Assembly: GCF_017873815.1 (NCBI RefSeq)
Contig: NZ_JAGGKQ010000013.1
Coordinates: 17,498-81,497 of the forward strand
Direction of reading: 5' to 3'
Length of the DNA: 64,000 nucleotides
Origin: Halorubrum alkaliphilum
GTDB taxonomy: Archaea > Halobacteriota > Halobacteria > Halobacteriales > Haloferacaceae
Position numbers and translations under genes: made by a program. The notes under the pieces are model-generated. The model did no database searches and was not told where the DNA came from. It saw only the letters and a program-made list of their open reading frames with translations. Positions 41,510 to 53,608 of this stretch are shown one piece after another. How positions within the stretch are numbered: position 1 is the stretch's first letter; each line of letters starts with the position of its first letter.

Positions 41510-42303
41510 CGGACACCGTACTCGAAACCGAGAACCTTGCCGTAACGTACACCGGAGACCGCCGTGTCGAGGCCGTCAAGGGCGTCGATCTGGCGTTCCC
41601 GGAGAACAGACTGACCGCCATCATCGGTCCGTCCGGCTGTGGGAAATCGACGTATCTCAAAGCGCTCGACCGACTTCACGACATCCAGCCGAACGTGGAG
41701 ATAACCGGGGAGGTGTACCTTCGCGGCGAGCCGGTGTACGACACCGACGAGCCGGCACCGGAGATCCGGAAACAGGTGGGCTACGTTCCACAGGAGCCGA
41801 CGGCGCTTCCCCTCTCGATCTACGAGAACGTCGCCTATGGGCTCCGGATCCACGGCCTGTTCGACTCGAAGGACGACCTCGACGAGCTGGTCGAACGGCA
41901 CCTCCGCAAGGTGAACCTCTTCGAGGAGGTGAGCGACCGGCTCGACGCGCCCGCCGCCGGGCTCTCGACCGGACAGATCCAGCGGCTCTGTCTCGCTCGC
42001 TCCTTGGCGGTCGAGCCGGACGTGCTGCTCTGTGACGAGGTGACCTCCGCGCTCGACCCGATCTCGGCGGAGAACGTCGAGGAGACGCTGGCTGAGCTCG
42101 CCGAGGAGTACACCATCGTCATGGTGACACACAGCATGGATCAGGCGAAACGGCTCGCCGACGAGGTCGTCTTCCTCTACCTCGGGGAGGTAGTCGAGAC
42201 GAACGACGTGCGGTCGTTCTTCGAGGACCCCCAACACGAGCGAACCAAGCGGTTCGTCAGCGGGCCGACCGACGATGAGTACGCGGTCTCCGACGCGACC
42301 TGA
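41506..42303 (+). CDS. pstB: Phosphate ABC transporter ATPase PstB
   Basis: A 265-aa ATPase: Walker A GPSGCGKST, Q-loop VPQEPTALPLSIYENV, signature LSTGQIQRLCLARSLAVEPDVLLCDEVTSALDP (variant of LSGGQ with Walker B) and H-loop MVTHSMDQA. It energises PstCA. No phoU follows; the next gene is pyrC, separately oriented with its own spacing. Confidence 0.93.
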   Translation: MTDTVLETENLAVTYTGDRRVEAVKGVDLAFPENRLTAIIGPSGCGKSTYLKALDRLHDIQPNVEITGEVYLRGEPVYDTDEPAPEIRKQVGYVPQEPTALPLSIYENVAYGLRIHGLFDSKDDLDELVERHLRKVNLFEEVSDRLDAPAAGLSTGQIQRLCLARSLAVEPDVLLCDEVTSALDPISAENVEETLAELAEEYTIVMVTHSMDQAKRLADEVVFLYLGEVVETNDVRSFFEDPQHERTKRFVSGPTDDEYAVSDAT

Positions 42304-42362
42304 CCCGTTTCGACGCGATCCGAACCGCCACGATTTATGTTCGGGCCCGTATCGCTCCACCC

Positions 42363-43673
42363 ATGCTACTCACGGGTGCGGAGCTGGCCGACGAGCGCGT
42401 CCGCGACGTCCGGATCCGGAACGGAACGATCGACGCGGTGGAGCAGGAGCTCGACCCCGTCGCCGGCGAGCGCGTCGTCGACGCCCGCGGTCGACACCTC
42501 CTTCCGGGGGCCATCGACGTCCACGTCCACTTCCGGGAGCCGGGCGGGAGCCACAAGGAGACGTGGGCGTCGGGAGCGCGGAGCGCGGCGGCCGGCGGCG
42601 TGACGACCGTCGTCGACCAGCCGAACACCTCGCCGCCGACCGTCGACGGCGATGCGTTCGACGAGAAGGCGACCCTCGCCGCCGGTTCGCTCGTCGACTA
42701 CGGGATCAACGGCGGCGTCACCGCCGACTGGGATCCGGAGACGCTCTTCGAGCGCCCCCTGTTCGCGCTCGGCGAGGTGTTCCTCGCCGACTCGACCGGT
42801 GACATGGGGATCAACCTCGACCTGTTTGAGGACGCGCTCGGCGAGGCGGCCGACCGCGACGTTCCCGTAACGGTCCACGCCGAGGACGCGACCCTGTTCG
42901 ACGAATCAGCTCTCAATGGCGACCTCGGCGGCGTCGGCACCGCGGCGACCGTCGACGCGTGGTCCGCCTACCGGACCGCCGAAGCCGAGGAGGCGGCCGT
43001 GAAGCGGGCGCTGACGGCGGGTGCTGAAAGCGACGCGCAGGTTCACATCGCACACACGTCGACGCCGGAGGGGATCGACGCGGTCGCCGAGAGCAACGCG
43101 ACCTGCGAGGTGACCCCGCATCACCTCTTCCTCTCGCGGGAGAACGCCGGCCGGCTCGGCACGTTCGGGCGGATGAACCCGCCGTTGCGCTCGGAGGAAC
43201 GTCGGCAGGGGATCTTCCAGCGGCTCCGCGACGGCGACGTCGACGTCGTCGCCACCGACCACGCACCCCACACCGTCGACGAGAAGCGCCAAGGGCTCGT
43301 CGACGCCCCGAGCGGCGTACCGGGCGTGGAGACGCTCTACCCGCTCCTCCTGGAGTCGGTCAGGACGGGCGAGCTGTCGCTCGAACGCGTCCGTGACGTA
43401 GTCGCCGCCAACCCGGCGTCGATCTTCGGTCTCGACCGGAAGGGCCGGATCGCCGAGGGAGTCGACGCCGACCTCGTGCTCGTTGATCTGACGAGCCCGC
43501 GGGAGATAGAGGCCGCGGCGCTCCACTCGGCGGCGGAATGGACTCCGTTCGAGGGGGTACGGGGCGTGTTTCCCGAGCTGACCGTCGTCCGCGGCGAGGT
43601 CGTTTACGACCGTGATCCCGTTACGGGCGCGGAATCGTTCGGTGACCCGGTCGGGCGAAACGTCCGGGACTGA
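42363..43673 (+). CDS. pyrC: Dihydroorotase
   Basis: A 436-aa amidohydrolase: metal ligands in LLPGAIDVHVHFREPG, VTVHAED, HIAHTST and VDVVATDHAPHT. It catalyses ring closure of carbamoyl-aspartate to dihydroorotate in pyrimidine synthesis. Type I-like length. 59 nt after pstB, possibly independently transcribed (TTTATG upstream). Confidence 0.93.
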   Translation: MLLTGAELADERVRDVRIRNGTIDAVEQELDPVAGERVVDARGRHLLPGAIDVHVHFREPGGSHKETWASGARSAAAGGVTTVVDQPNTSPPTVDGDAFDEKATLAAGSLVDYGINGGVTADWDPETLFERPLFALGEVFLADSTGDMGINLDLFEDALGEAADRDVPVTVHAEDATLFDESALNGDLGGVGTAATVDAWSAYRTAEAEEAAVKRALTAGAESDAQVHIAHTSTPEGIDAVAESNATCEVTPHHLFLSRENAGRLGTFGRMNPPLRSEERRQGIFQRLRDGDVDVVATDHAPHTVDEKRQGLVDAPSGVPGVETLYPLLLESVRTGELSLERVRDVVAANPASIFGLDRKGRIAEGVDADLVLVDLTSPREIEAAALHSAAEWTPFEGVRGVFPELTVVRGEVVYDRDPVTGAESFGDPVGRNVRD

Positions 43674-43927
43674 CCGGCCACAGCGAGGTCCGGACTGACC
43701 GACTACGGCGAGCTCCGCGATCGACGAGTCCGCCGGTACGGTCGTGCGGGGCGGGCTCGGAACGGCGGAACGCCTATGCCGCTCCTGTCCCAACTGTATA
43801 TCACGAACGTTCCCATGCGCAGTGTTCACACGAATTTATCGGGCCGAGGGACGGACTACGTCCTAGCGGCGGGCCGAACCGGATCGATCGCGGACCGCAT
43901 CGCCTCGGCGGGAGGCTGCGTACGGCA

Positions 43928-44944
43928 ATGACCGATGCGACCGACGCTGCCGACGCTGCCGACGCTGCTGATGCGGCCGACGCTGCTGATCCTACCGACC
44001 CCGATCGATCGAACGTTCCTCCGATGGATCCCGAGGCGGCGGCGGACCTCGTCGATCGCATTGTCGCGAACGTCGAGGAGGTGATCGTCGGCAAGCGTGA
44101 CGCCGTCGAACACGTCCTCGTCACCCTGCTCGCGCGTGGACACCTCCTCGTCGAGGACGTTCCGGGCGTGGGGAAGACCACCCTCGCGAAGGCCGTCTCC
44201 CGGTCGGTCGACGCCTCGTTCAAACGGGTCCAGTTCACTCCGGACCTGTTGCCGAGCGACGTCACCGGCGTCAACGTGTTCAACCAGCGGACCAACGAGT
44301 TCGATTTCCGACCGGGTCCGGTGTTCGCGAACGTCGTACTCGGCGACGAGATCAACCGGGCTCCGCCGAAGACCCAGTCGGCTCTGCTGGAGGCAATGGA
44401 GGAGCAACAAGTGACGACCGACGGCGTCACCCGCGCCCTGCCGGATCCGTTCTGTGTCATCGCAACGCAAAACGACGTGGAGCCCGGCCGCACCTACGAG
44501 CTTCCGGTCGCCGAGATCGACCGGTTCACCAAGAAGATCCGGCTCGGCTACCCGTCCGTCGACGAGGAGTCGACCATCCTCGAACGGACCGTCGGCGATC
44601 ATCCCGTCGAGAGCGTCGACCCGGTGGCGACCGTCGAGGACGTTCGCCGGGCGCGGGCGGCCGTCTCGTCGGTGGACGTGGCCGAACCCGTCCGGGAGTA
44701 CGTCGCCCGTCTCTCTGAGCACACGCGGCGTGAGGCCGCACTCGGCGTGAGTCCCCGTGGAAGTCTCGCACTGGTGCGAACCGCACAGGTCCGGGCCGTC
44801 CTCGACGGTCGCGACTACGTGATCCCCGACGACGTACAGACGGAAGCCCCGACGGTGCTCGCTCACCGGGTCCGGACCGAATCCGGGGCAGAAACCGGCC
44901 GAGATGTCGTCGAGGCGGCACTCGACCGCGTTCCCGTGGAGTGA
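43928..44944 (+). CDS. MoxR-family AAA ATPase
   Basis: A 338-aa MoxR ATPase: Walker A VEDVPGVGKTTLAKA, Walker B VLGDEINRAPPKTQSALLEAMEE, sensor VIATQND and AEIDRFTKKI. The N-terminus is a run of Asp-Ala-Ala units (DATDAADAADAAD), encoded by a GACGCTGCC-type DNA repeat. MoxR with a DUF58 and a transglutaminase protein forms a conserved module thought to assemble or mature envelope or metal-centre proteins. Confidence 0.9.
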   Translation: MTDATDAADAADAADAADAADPTDPDRSNVPPMDPEAAADLVDRIVANVEEVIVGKRDAVEHVLVTLLARGHLLVEDVPGVGKTTLAKAVSRSVDASFKRVQFTPDLLPSDVTGVNVFNQRTNEFDFRPGPVFANVVLGDEINRAPPKTQSALLEAMEEQQVTTDGVTRALPDPFCVIATQNDVEPGRTYELPVAEIDRFTKKIRLGYPSVDEESTILERTVGDHPVESVDPVATVEDVRRARAAVSSVDVAEPVREYVARLSEHTRREAALGVSPRGSLALVRTAQVRAVLDGRDYVIPDDVQTEAPTVLAHRVRTESGAETGRDVVEAALDRVPVE

Positions 44945-44946
44945 TC

Positions 44947-46082
44947 ATGGCACGGAGCGTCCTCACGCGCCGAGGCCGGTTCGTCCTCGGCGTCTGCGTC
45001 GTCGCCGCGTTCATGGCGCTGGTCGTCGCCGGACGATCGCTCAACGCGGTGGTGATCCCCGGGGTGATCGCGCTCGTCGCCGGCTACCTCCAGGTCTCGC
45101 GACTGGACGAACCGGCGGCTCGTCGGACCGGGGTCGCGGACGGCTTCGTCGGTGAAGCACACGAGATCGAACTCGAGTTCCACGGCGGCCGACCGGGTGT
45201 TCCCGTGGACCGATCGTTCGTCGCGGACGTCCGCGACCGCCTCGACGACGGGATCGAGCGTTCGGACGCTCCGACCCGAACCACCGTCGGGGAGGAGCCG
45301 GTGACCTACCGTGCCCGGTATCGACGGCGGGGTGATCACGGGTTCGGACCGGTCGAGGTCGACGCGACCGACCTGTTCGGACTGTTCACGCGACGGCTCG
45401 TCGTCCGTGAGCGCGATCCGGTGGTCGTCTACCCGCCGTGTCATCCCGTTCCGGCATGGTTCCGACGGGGCCTCTACGCGGATGAGGCGGTCGGGGACAG
45501 TCGGGAACGCAAGGAGTTCGACCGCCTCCGCGAGTACGACCGCGGCGACTCCCTGCGCGACGTCCACTGGCCCGCGACCGCCAAACACGACGAACTGGTC
45601 GTCAAGGAGTTCGCCGCGGAGACCGACCGCCGCCGGGTGTCGATCGCCGGCGAGACGGCCGACGGGGGTGATGACCTTGCGGCCGACGTTCTCGCGAGCG
45701 CGACGGCAAGTCTCTCGCTCTCGCTTCTCGCCGACGGCGTCCCGGTCGACGTGACGCTCCCGTCCGGAGCGGTCAGCGCGGAACCGGGACCGCGCGGCCG
45801 GCGGCGCGTCCTCGAACTCGCGGCACGCGTCGGCCCGGGTCGCGTCTCCGAGTCGGCGGAGAGCGACGTCAGGATCGTCGCCGACGAGTCCGATGCCCAG
45901 ATCAGTGCGGAGGAGACCTCCGTTGACTTCTCCGCGCTCCGCGAGGACCACGGGAACGCCGGATCCGAACACGACCTCGCCGGGGAGGCCGCCGGTGCCA
46001 CTGGGGAGGTCGCCGGTGCCACCCGAGAGGACGCCGGTGCCGCGACCGACGCGTTCGCGGTCGATGGCGGGGTGACGAACCC

Positions 46083-46086
<4 letters not shown>
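44947..46086 (+). CDS. DUF58 domain protein (MoxR partner)
   Basis: A ~379-aa protein: two TM helices near the N-terminus (~10-50), a beta-rich middle, and the DUF58 signature EFDRLREYDRGDSLRDVHWPATAKHDELVVKEF (~178-210). The C-terminus is acidic with repeats of AGATGE/EVAGATRE. It follows the MoxR gene by 2 nt (GTG at 44941 is an alternative start overlapping it) and overlaps the transglutaminase gene. Confidence 0.88.
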
Positions 46087-48822
<2,736 letters not shown>

Positions 48823-48953
48823 CCGCCACCTAACCGCCGCCGTCGAGCAGCGTTCTCCGTCTTTTCCGCCGACGAGCCACTGCCCTATCCGAACCCCCGA
48901 AGCGACGGTACTGCGAGGTCCGGCGCTCGAGCCGACACGAGGGCGTCCGGCGC

Positions 48954-49787
48954 TCAGACCAGCACGACCGCACGCCCAACGACGAACGCGGCCGCCGCGA
49001 GAAACGTTCCGTACTTGAATCGGCGTTGGGCCGCGGTCGGATCTGAGAACGCCTCGTAGCAGGCGTACAGCATCACCGTATCCGCGACGGCGACGACGAG
49101 GAGGTAGGCAGCGCCGAACGTCCCGAGGAGATACGGGAGCGGACTGACGGCGACGGCGACGACGAGGGCTCCGCTCGCGAGCCACAGGGCGCGTCGCTCA
49201 CCGATCGCGATCGGGAGTGTTCGGAGCCCCTCCTCGCGGTCGCCGGCGACGTCCTCGACGTCCTTTATCACTTCCCGGGTGAACGTCGACACCCCGGCGA
49301 GCGCGGCCAACACGACCGGCGTGTCGAGGCTACCGACCGCCGCACCGCCGAACAGGAACGTGGAGCCGACGAGGTACGCGACGAGCGCGTTGCCGAGTCC
49401 CGGCGTTCCCTTAAATACGGTCGTGTAGGTGACGAGTGCGACGAGGTTGATCGCGGCGATTGCGATGGCGGCGACGGGGAGCAGCGTCGCGAGCGCGATC
49501 GCGACCGCGAAGAGGACCGCGGAGAAGGCGAGCGCGCCCCGCGGGGAGACCGCCCCGCGCGGGATGGCGCGGTCGGGTTGGTTGATCGCGTCGATCTCGC
49601 GGTCGAAGTAGTCGTTGATGGCGTTTCCGGCGGCGACGGCCAGCACCGTCGTGGCGACGGCGACGGCCGTCGGCACGGGCGCATCGCCGATCCCGGCGAC
49701 GAACGCACCGGTCCCCGTCAGGGCCCCGGCGGCGACGCAGTTCGCCGGTCTCGTCAGTTCCAGTCCCCCGCGTAGCGTGTCTCGCAC
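48954..49787 (-). CDS. UbiA-family prenyltransferase, probable DGGGP synthase
   Basis: A ~277-aa polytopic enzyme with about eight TM helices. The two Asp-rich motifs are AGNAINDYFDREIDAINQPDRAIPRG (NDxxDxxxD) and EVIKDVEDVAGDREEG (DxxxD). This is the archaeal digeranylgeranylglyceryl phosphate synthase branch, which adds the second lipid chain. A TATA (TTTATAA, minus strand ~49813-49819) predicts transcription starting near GTG 49787, so I use that start rather than a longer frame. Confidence 0.85.
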   Translation of the reverse strand: MRDTLRGGLELTRPANCVAAGALTGTGAFVAGIGDAPVPTAVAVATTVLAVAAGNAINDYFDREIDAINQPDRAIPRGAVSPRGALAFSAVLFAVAIALATLLPVAAIAIAAINLVALVTYTTVFKGTPGLGNALVAYLVGSTFLFGGAAVGSLDTPVVLAALAGVSTFTREVIKDVEDVAGDREEGLRTLPIAIGERRALWLASGALVVAVAVSPLPYLLGTFGAAYLLVVAVADTVMLYACYEAFSDPTAAQRRFKYGTFLAAAAFVVGRAVVLV

Positions 49788-49812
49788 GTCGTGTCCGAAC
49801 TCCCGCGCCCGG

Positions 49813-49887
49813 ATTATAAACGGCGTGGGATCCGTACGATGCGTGGGCCTGCCGGCGGTCGCGAAGACGATGACGATCATTTATAAA
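49813..49887. promoter_or_regulatory. Divergent promoter pair for UbiA and a small membrane protein
   Basis: Two TATA boxes face outward: TTTATAA on the minus strand at ~49813-49819 for the prenyltransferase, and TTTATAAA on the plus strand at 49880-49887 for the gene at 49910. Each sits about 25 nt from its start codon, predicting leaderless messages on both sides. Confidence 0.6.
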
Positions 49888-49909
49888 CCGGCTCGTACAG
49901 ATATCGCGC

Positions 49910-50038
49910 ATGGGAATCGGAAAGATCCTCAGCGGGGAAGAGCTCACCACGAAGCGGGCGGGGATCGTCATCGTCGGATGGCTCGTCTTCGTCAGCGTCG
50001 TCTCGGTGTTGTTGCTCCTATACACCGCCGGGTTGTGA
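49910..50038 (+). CDS. Small single-TM membrane protein (42 aa)
   Basis: MGIGKILSGEELTTKRAGIV followed by a TM helix IVGWLVFVSVVSVLLLLYTAGL. TATA at 49880-49887 supports transcription. Conserved short proteins of this type flank DGGGP synthase genes in haloarchaea; function unknown. Confidence 0.65.
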   Translation: MGIGKILSGEELTTKRAGIVIVGWLVFVSVVSVLLLLYTAGL

Positions 50039-50107
50039 ACTCGCGTGTCGTCGACGTACTCGGATGAGTGCCTTCCACCGAGTGGCGGATCCTCCAACGA
50101 GTGGCGG

Positions 50108-50554
50108 TCACCTCGCCCACGCCTTCAGAACCCCCCGGATCCGATCGATGATGCCTCCCGACTCGTGACGGCGGCCGGGCTCGCCGAGTTCCCAGCCGGC
50201 CTTTTCGGCGGCGTCAGCGACGGTTCGGAACTCCCACTCGGTGGCGTCCGCGAGTCGCCGGTCCTCACGGGATGTCCCGACGAACACGTGCCGTGGCGTC
50301 CCCGTCGCCTCCCGGATCGCCTCGGTCGTACCCCACTTGTCCCACTCCCGTAGCTCGAAGTCGTTCTCGATCCCGTGTCGTCGAACGAACTCGTCGACCG
50401 CGTCCGTGTCGTTCGCGATGACGCCGACGTATCGACTCCACCGTCGTGCGTCCTCGAACGCTCCTGCCGGATCGGCAAGGGTACGAGCGGCGCTCAGCGT
50501 GAACAGAAGCGTCAGTTCTCCTTTCCGATCCTCGCTCGACTGGCGGGCGGTCAC
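50108..50554 (-). CDS. Conserved haloarchaeal protein (DUF7124-like)
   Basis: A ~148-aa protein from GTG 50554: LTLLFTLSAARTLADPAGAF, then ARRWSRYVGVIANDTDAVDEFVRRHGIENDFELREWDKWGTTEAI, then TPRHVFVGTSREDRRLADATEWEFRTVADAAEKAGWEL. I recall this as a haloarchaea-specific family; the number is from memory. It looks like a small Rossmann-like alpha/beta protein. Function unknown. Confidence 0.6.
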   Translation of the reverse strand: MTARQSSEDRKGELTLLFTLSAARTLADPAGAFEDARRWSRYVGVIANDTDAVDEFVRRHGIENDFELREWDKWGTTEAIREATGTPRHVFVGTSREDRRLADATEWEFRTVADAAEKAGWELGEPGRRHESGGIIDRIRGVLKAWAR

Positions 50555-51246
50555 GGCGTCCGATCGACAACACGTTCGCGTCGAACCGCTAAAACAGTAC
50601 GGGATGGTCGTTCCACGCCGTCGGCGGTTCACTTCTCGTCGCAAGTGTGTGATAGAACGCTGGCCTCGGCACTCATAGGGCTCGTCACTGCTGGTGCCGA
50701 GGCAGCTCGGAGCGGTCCATCGTCATTGGCCAATCACGGCTAGTCGCCTCGGCGATTAAAAAGGATCGGGCGGGCGGTGGGAATCCGAGCGGTTACTCGC
50801 TTCCGTGGCTCGACCCCGCGTACGCGTTCCACCGATCGGTCGCGTTCGGGAGCCGATCGGTGTCCGTCGAGTCGAACGTCGCCGCACACCGCGCGACCGC
50901 TTCCGCCGCGGTGGGAAGCTCATCGTTCGCGTCGGACGCCGACGTCTCCCCGTTCGGTTCCGGCGTCGGCTCGACGGCCGCCTCCGGTTCGATGCTCCGT
51001 TCGCGCGTGCTCGGCGTCTCAGGATCTGCTCCCTGTTCCGAGCGTGCGTCGACAGTGTACTACGGGTGGCACGATCGCACCGACGCACAGGTTCTTAATA
51101 ATTGTTTATGTTGTATTCGATGCTGCGGGACCGGGCGACCCGACCCTGAAGGGGTCGGCGACCGTCCGCCACCGGATCTCCGGGCGAGTTTTTCGATCGT
51201 GGGAACGCGCGAAACCGGGTTCGGACCCGATCACGTATCGAGGGGC
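50555..51246. other. Gene-poor stretch before the RiPP/radical-SAM pair
   Basis: I see no gene with a usable start. An acidic frame on the minus strand (51059 to 50793) has haloarchaeal codon character but is preceded by an in-frame TAG and lacks a start codon, so it may be a decayed gene. AT-rich DNA at 51090-51120 may be a promoter. Confidence 0.4.
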
Positions 51247-51648
51247 ATGGTCGAGAAAACGGATCGGACCGCTACCGAGGCCGGACCCCGTTCCGCCGAC
51301 GGGCGACGCTTCGAGGTGTTCGTTCGGGAGGAGGAAACTGACCCGCTTCGCCACGTTGGCACCGTCGCAGCTCCGACCCCCGACATCGCTCACGAGGAGG
51401 CGAGCAAACTCTTCGCGTGGTACGCCCGCGACGTGTGGGTGTGTCCGGCCGAGGAAACGCACCGATACTCGGCCGATGCGCTCGGCGACGACAAAGGAGC
51501 CCCGGCGGTCACCCGGGACGCTGACGAACCGCGCGGTGATGGCGACCCCGAGGAGGGGGGCGAACCGCGCGCCGACGAACCACGCGTGTACGAGGAGACG
51601 GAGGGGACCCCGACGGCCGGAGGGGCGGAAACGGAGGAGACCCGATGA
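51247..51648 (+). CDS. Candidate RiPP precursor-like protein (Htur_1727-type, radical-SAM partnered)
   Basis: A 133-aa protein. Residues ~22-75 (FEVFVREEETDPLRHVGTVA, EEASKLFAWYARDVWVCPAEE) are a PaaB-like fold. The rest is an acidic tail of D/E/G/P/T. I recognise the haloarchaeal family annotated as rSAM-partnered candidate RiPP (named for Htur_1727). The start codon of the radical-SAM gene overlaps its stop (ATGA), so substrate and enzyme are co-translated. Whether it is truly modified is unproven; the domain resembles a leader or carrier, with the tail as possible core. Confidence 0.65.
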   Translation: MVEKTDRTATEAGPRSADGRRFEVFVREEETDPLRHVGTVAAPTPDIAHEEASKLFAWYARDVWVCPAEETHRYSADALGDDKGAPAVTRDADEPRGDGDPEEGGEPRADEPRVYEETEGTPTAGGAETEETR

Positions 51649-52868
51649 TATCCGTCAGCAAACTCCTCTGCGGACTCGACGCCGAGAGTGACGGCCTGCG
51701 ATACGACGCCGCCGAGGACTCGAAGAAGCCGCAGATCACCGACGAGCGCCAGCAGCGCCCGGTCGTGGTCTGGAACACGACGAAACGGTGTAACCTCTAC
51801 TGTGAACACTGTTACGCGGCCGCCGACGACGAGGGCGCGCCGAACGAGCTGTCGACCGCAGAGGGAAAGGCGCTCATCGACGACCTCGCCGAGTACGGCG
51901 TTCCCGTCCTGCTTTTTTCCGGCGGCGAGCCGATGGTTCGCGAGGATCTCCCCGAACTCATCGAGTACGCCGCCGACAGCGGGGTCCGACCGGTCCTCTC
52001 GACGAACGGCACCCTGCTCACCCGCGAGAACGCGCGGGAACTGAAGGAAGCGGGTCTCAAATACGCCGGCGTCTCCGTCGACGGACTCCCGGAGCGAAAC
52101 GACCGGATCCGCGGTCAGGACGGGGCGTTCGACGCCGCCGTCCGCGGGATCGAGGCGTGTCTCGACGTCGGGCTCAAGACGGGGCTCCGGTACACGATCA
52201 CCGAGCACAACGTCGCGGACTTGGCCGGCGTCGTCGACCTGCTCGCCGACGTCGGCGTCGACCGCTTCTGTTTCTACCATCTCGATTACGGCGGCCGCGG
52301 TGCCGACATCGCGGACATCGATCTGAGTTCGGAGGCGACCCGCGAGGCCGTCACGGACCTGTGTGATCTCACGCGCGAGTACCACGCGGCCGGCGAGGAG
52401 ATAGAGACACTGCTCGTCGGCAACTACGCCGACGCGGGCTATCTCGTCGAGTACGCCGACCGAGAGATGGGAACCGACCGTGCCCGCCTCATCCGGCGAT
52501 ACCTCGAACGCAACGGCGGCGACCCGACCGGCGAGCGCGTCGCGGACGTCGACCCAGTCGGCAACGTCCACCTCACCCAGTTCTGGCAGGGGTACGCGCT
52601 CGGCAACGTCCGGGACCGGTCGTTCGGCGCGATCTGGTCGGACGAGTCGAACCCGCTTCTCGCCGCGTTGCGGAGCCGCGAGGAGCACCTCACCGGGCGG
52701 TGTGCCGACTGCGCGTATCAGGGTATCTGTCGCGGTGGGTCGCGCCTGCGAGCGCTCTCGACTCACGGCGACCCCTTCGCGCCCGACCCGAAGTGCTACT
52801 TGAGGACCGATGAGCGCGAGGGACGAGAGGCGATGAGCAGGATACGGGCCGGGTCGAGCGCGGACTGA
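51645..52868 (+). CDS. Radical SAM/SPASM enzyme partnered with a candidate RiPP
   Basis: A 407-aa enzyme: CNLYCEHC (CxxxCxxC cluster), LFSGGEPMVREDL (SAM binding), STNGTLLT, SVDGLPERND, and a SPASM region CADCAYQGICRGGSR...DPKCYL with auxiliary-cluster cysteines. Such enzymes make cross-links or epimers in peptides, or act in heme d1/heme modification. Pairing with the overlapping upstream gene favours peptide or protein modification. Convergent with a HTH regulator. Confidence 0.88.
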   Translation: MISVSKLLCGLDAESDGLRYDAAEDSKKPQITDERQQRPVVVWNTTKRCNLYCEHCYAAADDEGAPNELSTAEGKALIDDLAEYGVPVLLFSGGEPMVREDLPELIEYAADSGVRPVLSTNGTLLTRENARELKEAGLKYAGVSVDGLPERNDRIRGQDGAFDAAVRGIEACLDVGLKTGLRYTITEHNVADLAGVVDLLADVGVDRFCFYHLDYGGRGADIADIDLSSEATREAVTDLCDLTREYHAAGEEIETLLVGNYADAGYLVEYADREMGTDRARLIRRYLERNGGDPTGERVADVDPVGNVHLTQFWQGYALGNVRDRSFGAIWSDESNPLLAALRSREEHLTGRCADCAYQGICRGGSRLRALSTHGDPFAPDPKCYLRTDEREGREAMSRIRAGSSAD

Positions 52869-52899
52869 CGACGAACGGGGCGGACCGTCTCCGGCCGGC

Positions 52900-53502
52900 T
52901 CACGCGCCGACCGCGTCGAACACGTCGGTGACGAGTTTCGCCTGTGCAGTACGGAGACGCTGTGAGAGCGCCGACTTGCTGATGTCGAGCTCGGCCGCGA
53001 GCTCGCCGAGTTCGACGTCGTCGTCGAAGTAGCCACGAACGACCGCGAGTTCCAGTCCCTCCCGCTGTTTGGGAGTGAGTGCGGACAGATCGAAGGTGAC
53101 CTGTTCGGTCGCGTCCGGCCCGTCGACGACCGCGAGCCTGACGAGTCGCACCCGACCGAGTGACCCCTGAAGCGCGTCGACGAGCTCCCGAACCACCTCC
53201 CGGCTCTCGACGTAGGTCGTCACGGCCAGCGTCCCCTCCTCGACACGTTGGACGTGAGGAACACAGCCGAACTTCCCGAAGACGTGACAGAGACAGTCGT
53301 CCGTGACCTCGCCGCGTGCCCGGATCACCTCGTCGCCGTCCGCGGGCTGGAGGTCGACCGCGCACTCGTCGCCGACCGCGTTGATCGCCACGTCGGTGGC
53401 GCTCTCGGTCTCGGTGACCATCGGACAGTCCCACGCTTCCGGCGTGTCGATGTCGAGATCCACCCGGAGGCGGGGTGCGTCGTCGTCGACGGTGCCGGAC
53501 AT
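52900..53502 (-). CDS. HTH-10 (Bat-type) transcriptional regulator
   Basis: A 200-aa protein. The C-terminal ~55 residues LTPKQREGLELAVVRGYFDDDVELGELAAELDISKSALSQRLRTAQAKLV are the haloarchaeal HTH-10 domain. The N-terminal part has CLCHVFGKFGCVPHVQRVEEGTLAVTTYV, a ferredoxin-like or CxC-containing sensor region, suggesting redox or metal sensing. Convergent with the radical-SAM gene, so it may regulate it. Confidence 0.85.
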   Translation of the reverse strand: MSGTVDDDAPRLRVDLDIDTPEAWDCPMVTETESATDVAINAVGDECAVDLQPADGDEVIRARGEVTDDCLCHVFGKFGCVPHVQRVEEGTLAVTTYVESREVVRELVDALQGSLGRVRLVRLAVVDGPDATEQVTFDLSALTPKQREGLELAVVRGYFDDDVELGELAAELDISKSALSQRLRTAQAKLVTDVFDAVGA

Positions 53503-53608
53503 ATCCGCTTGTACGGTGCTCGGGGACTTAGACCCACTTCGGGTCGCCGGCGGCTGGGATCGCGGGGATGCTTTTATATAAAAAGCCGAACCGATCCGTC
53601 CGCGTCGA

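Noticed and set aside
50793..51059. Acidic minus-strand frame as a gene
   Set aside because: An in-frame TAG precedes it and no ATG/GTG/TTG start exists; at best a relic.
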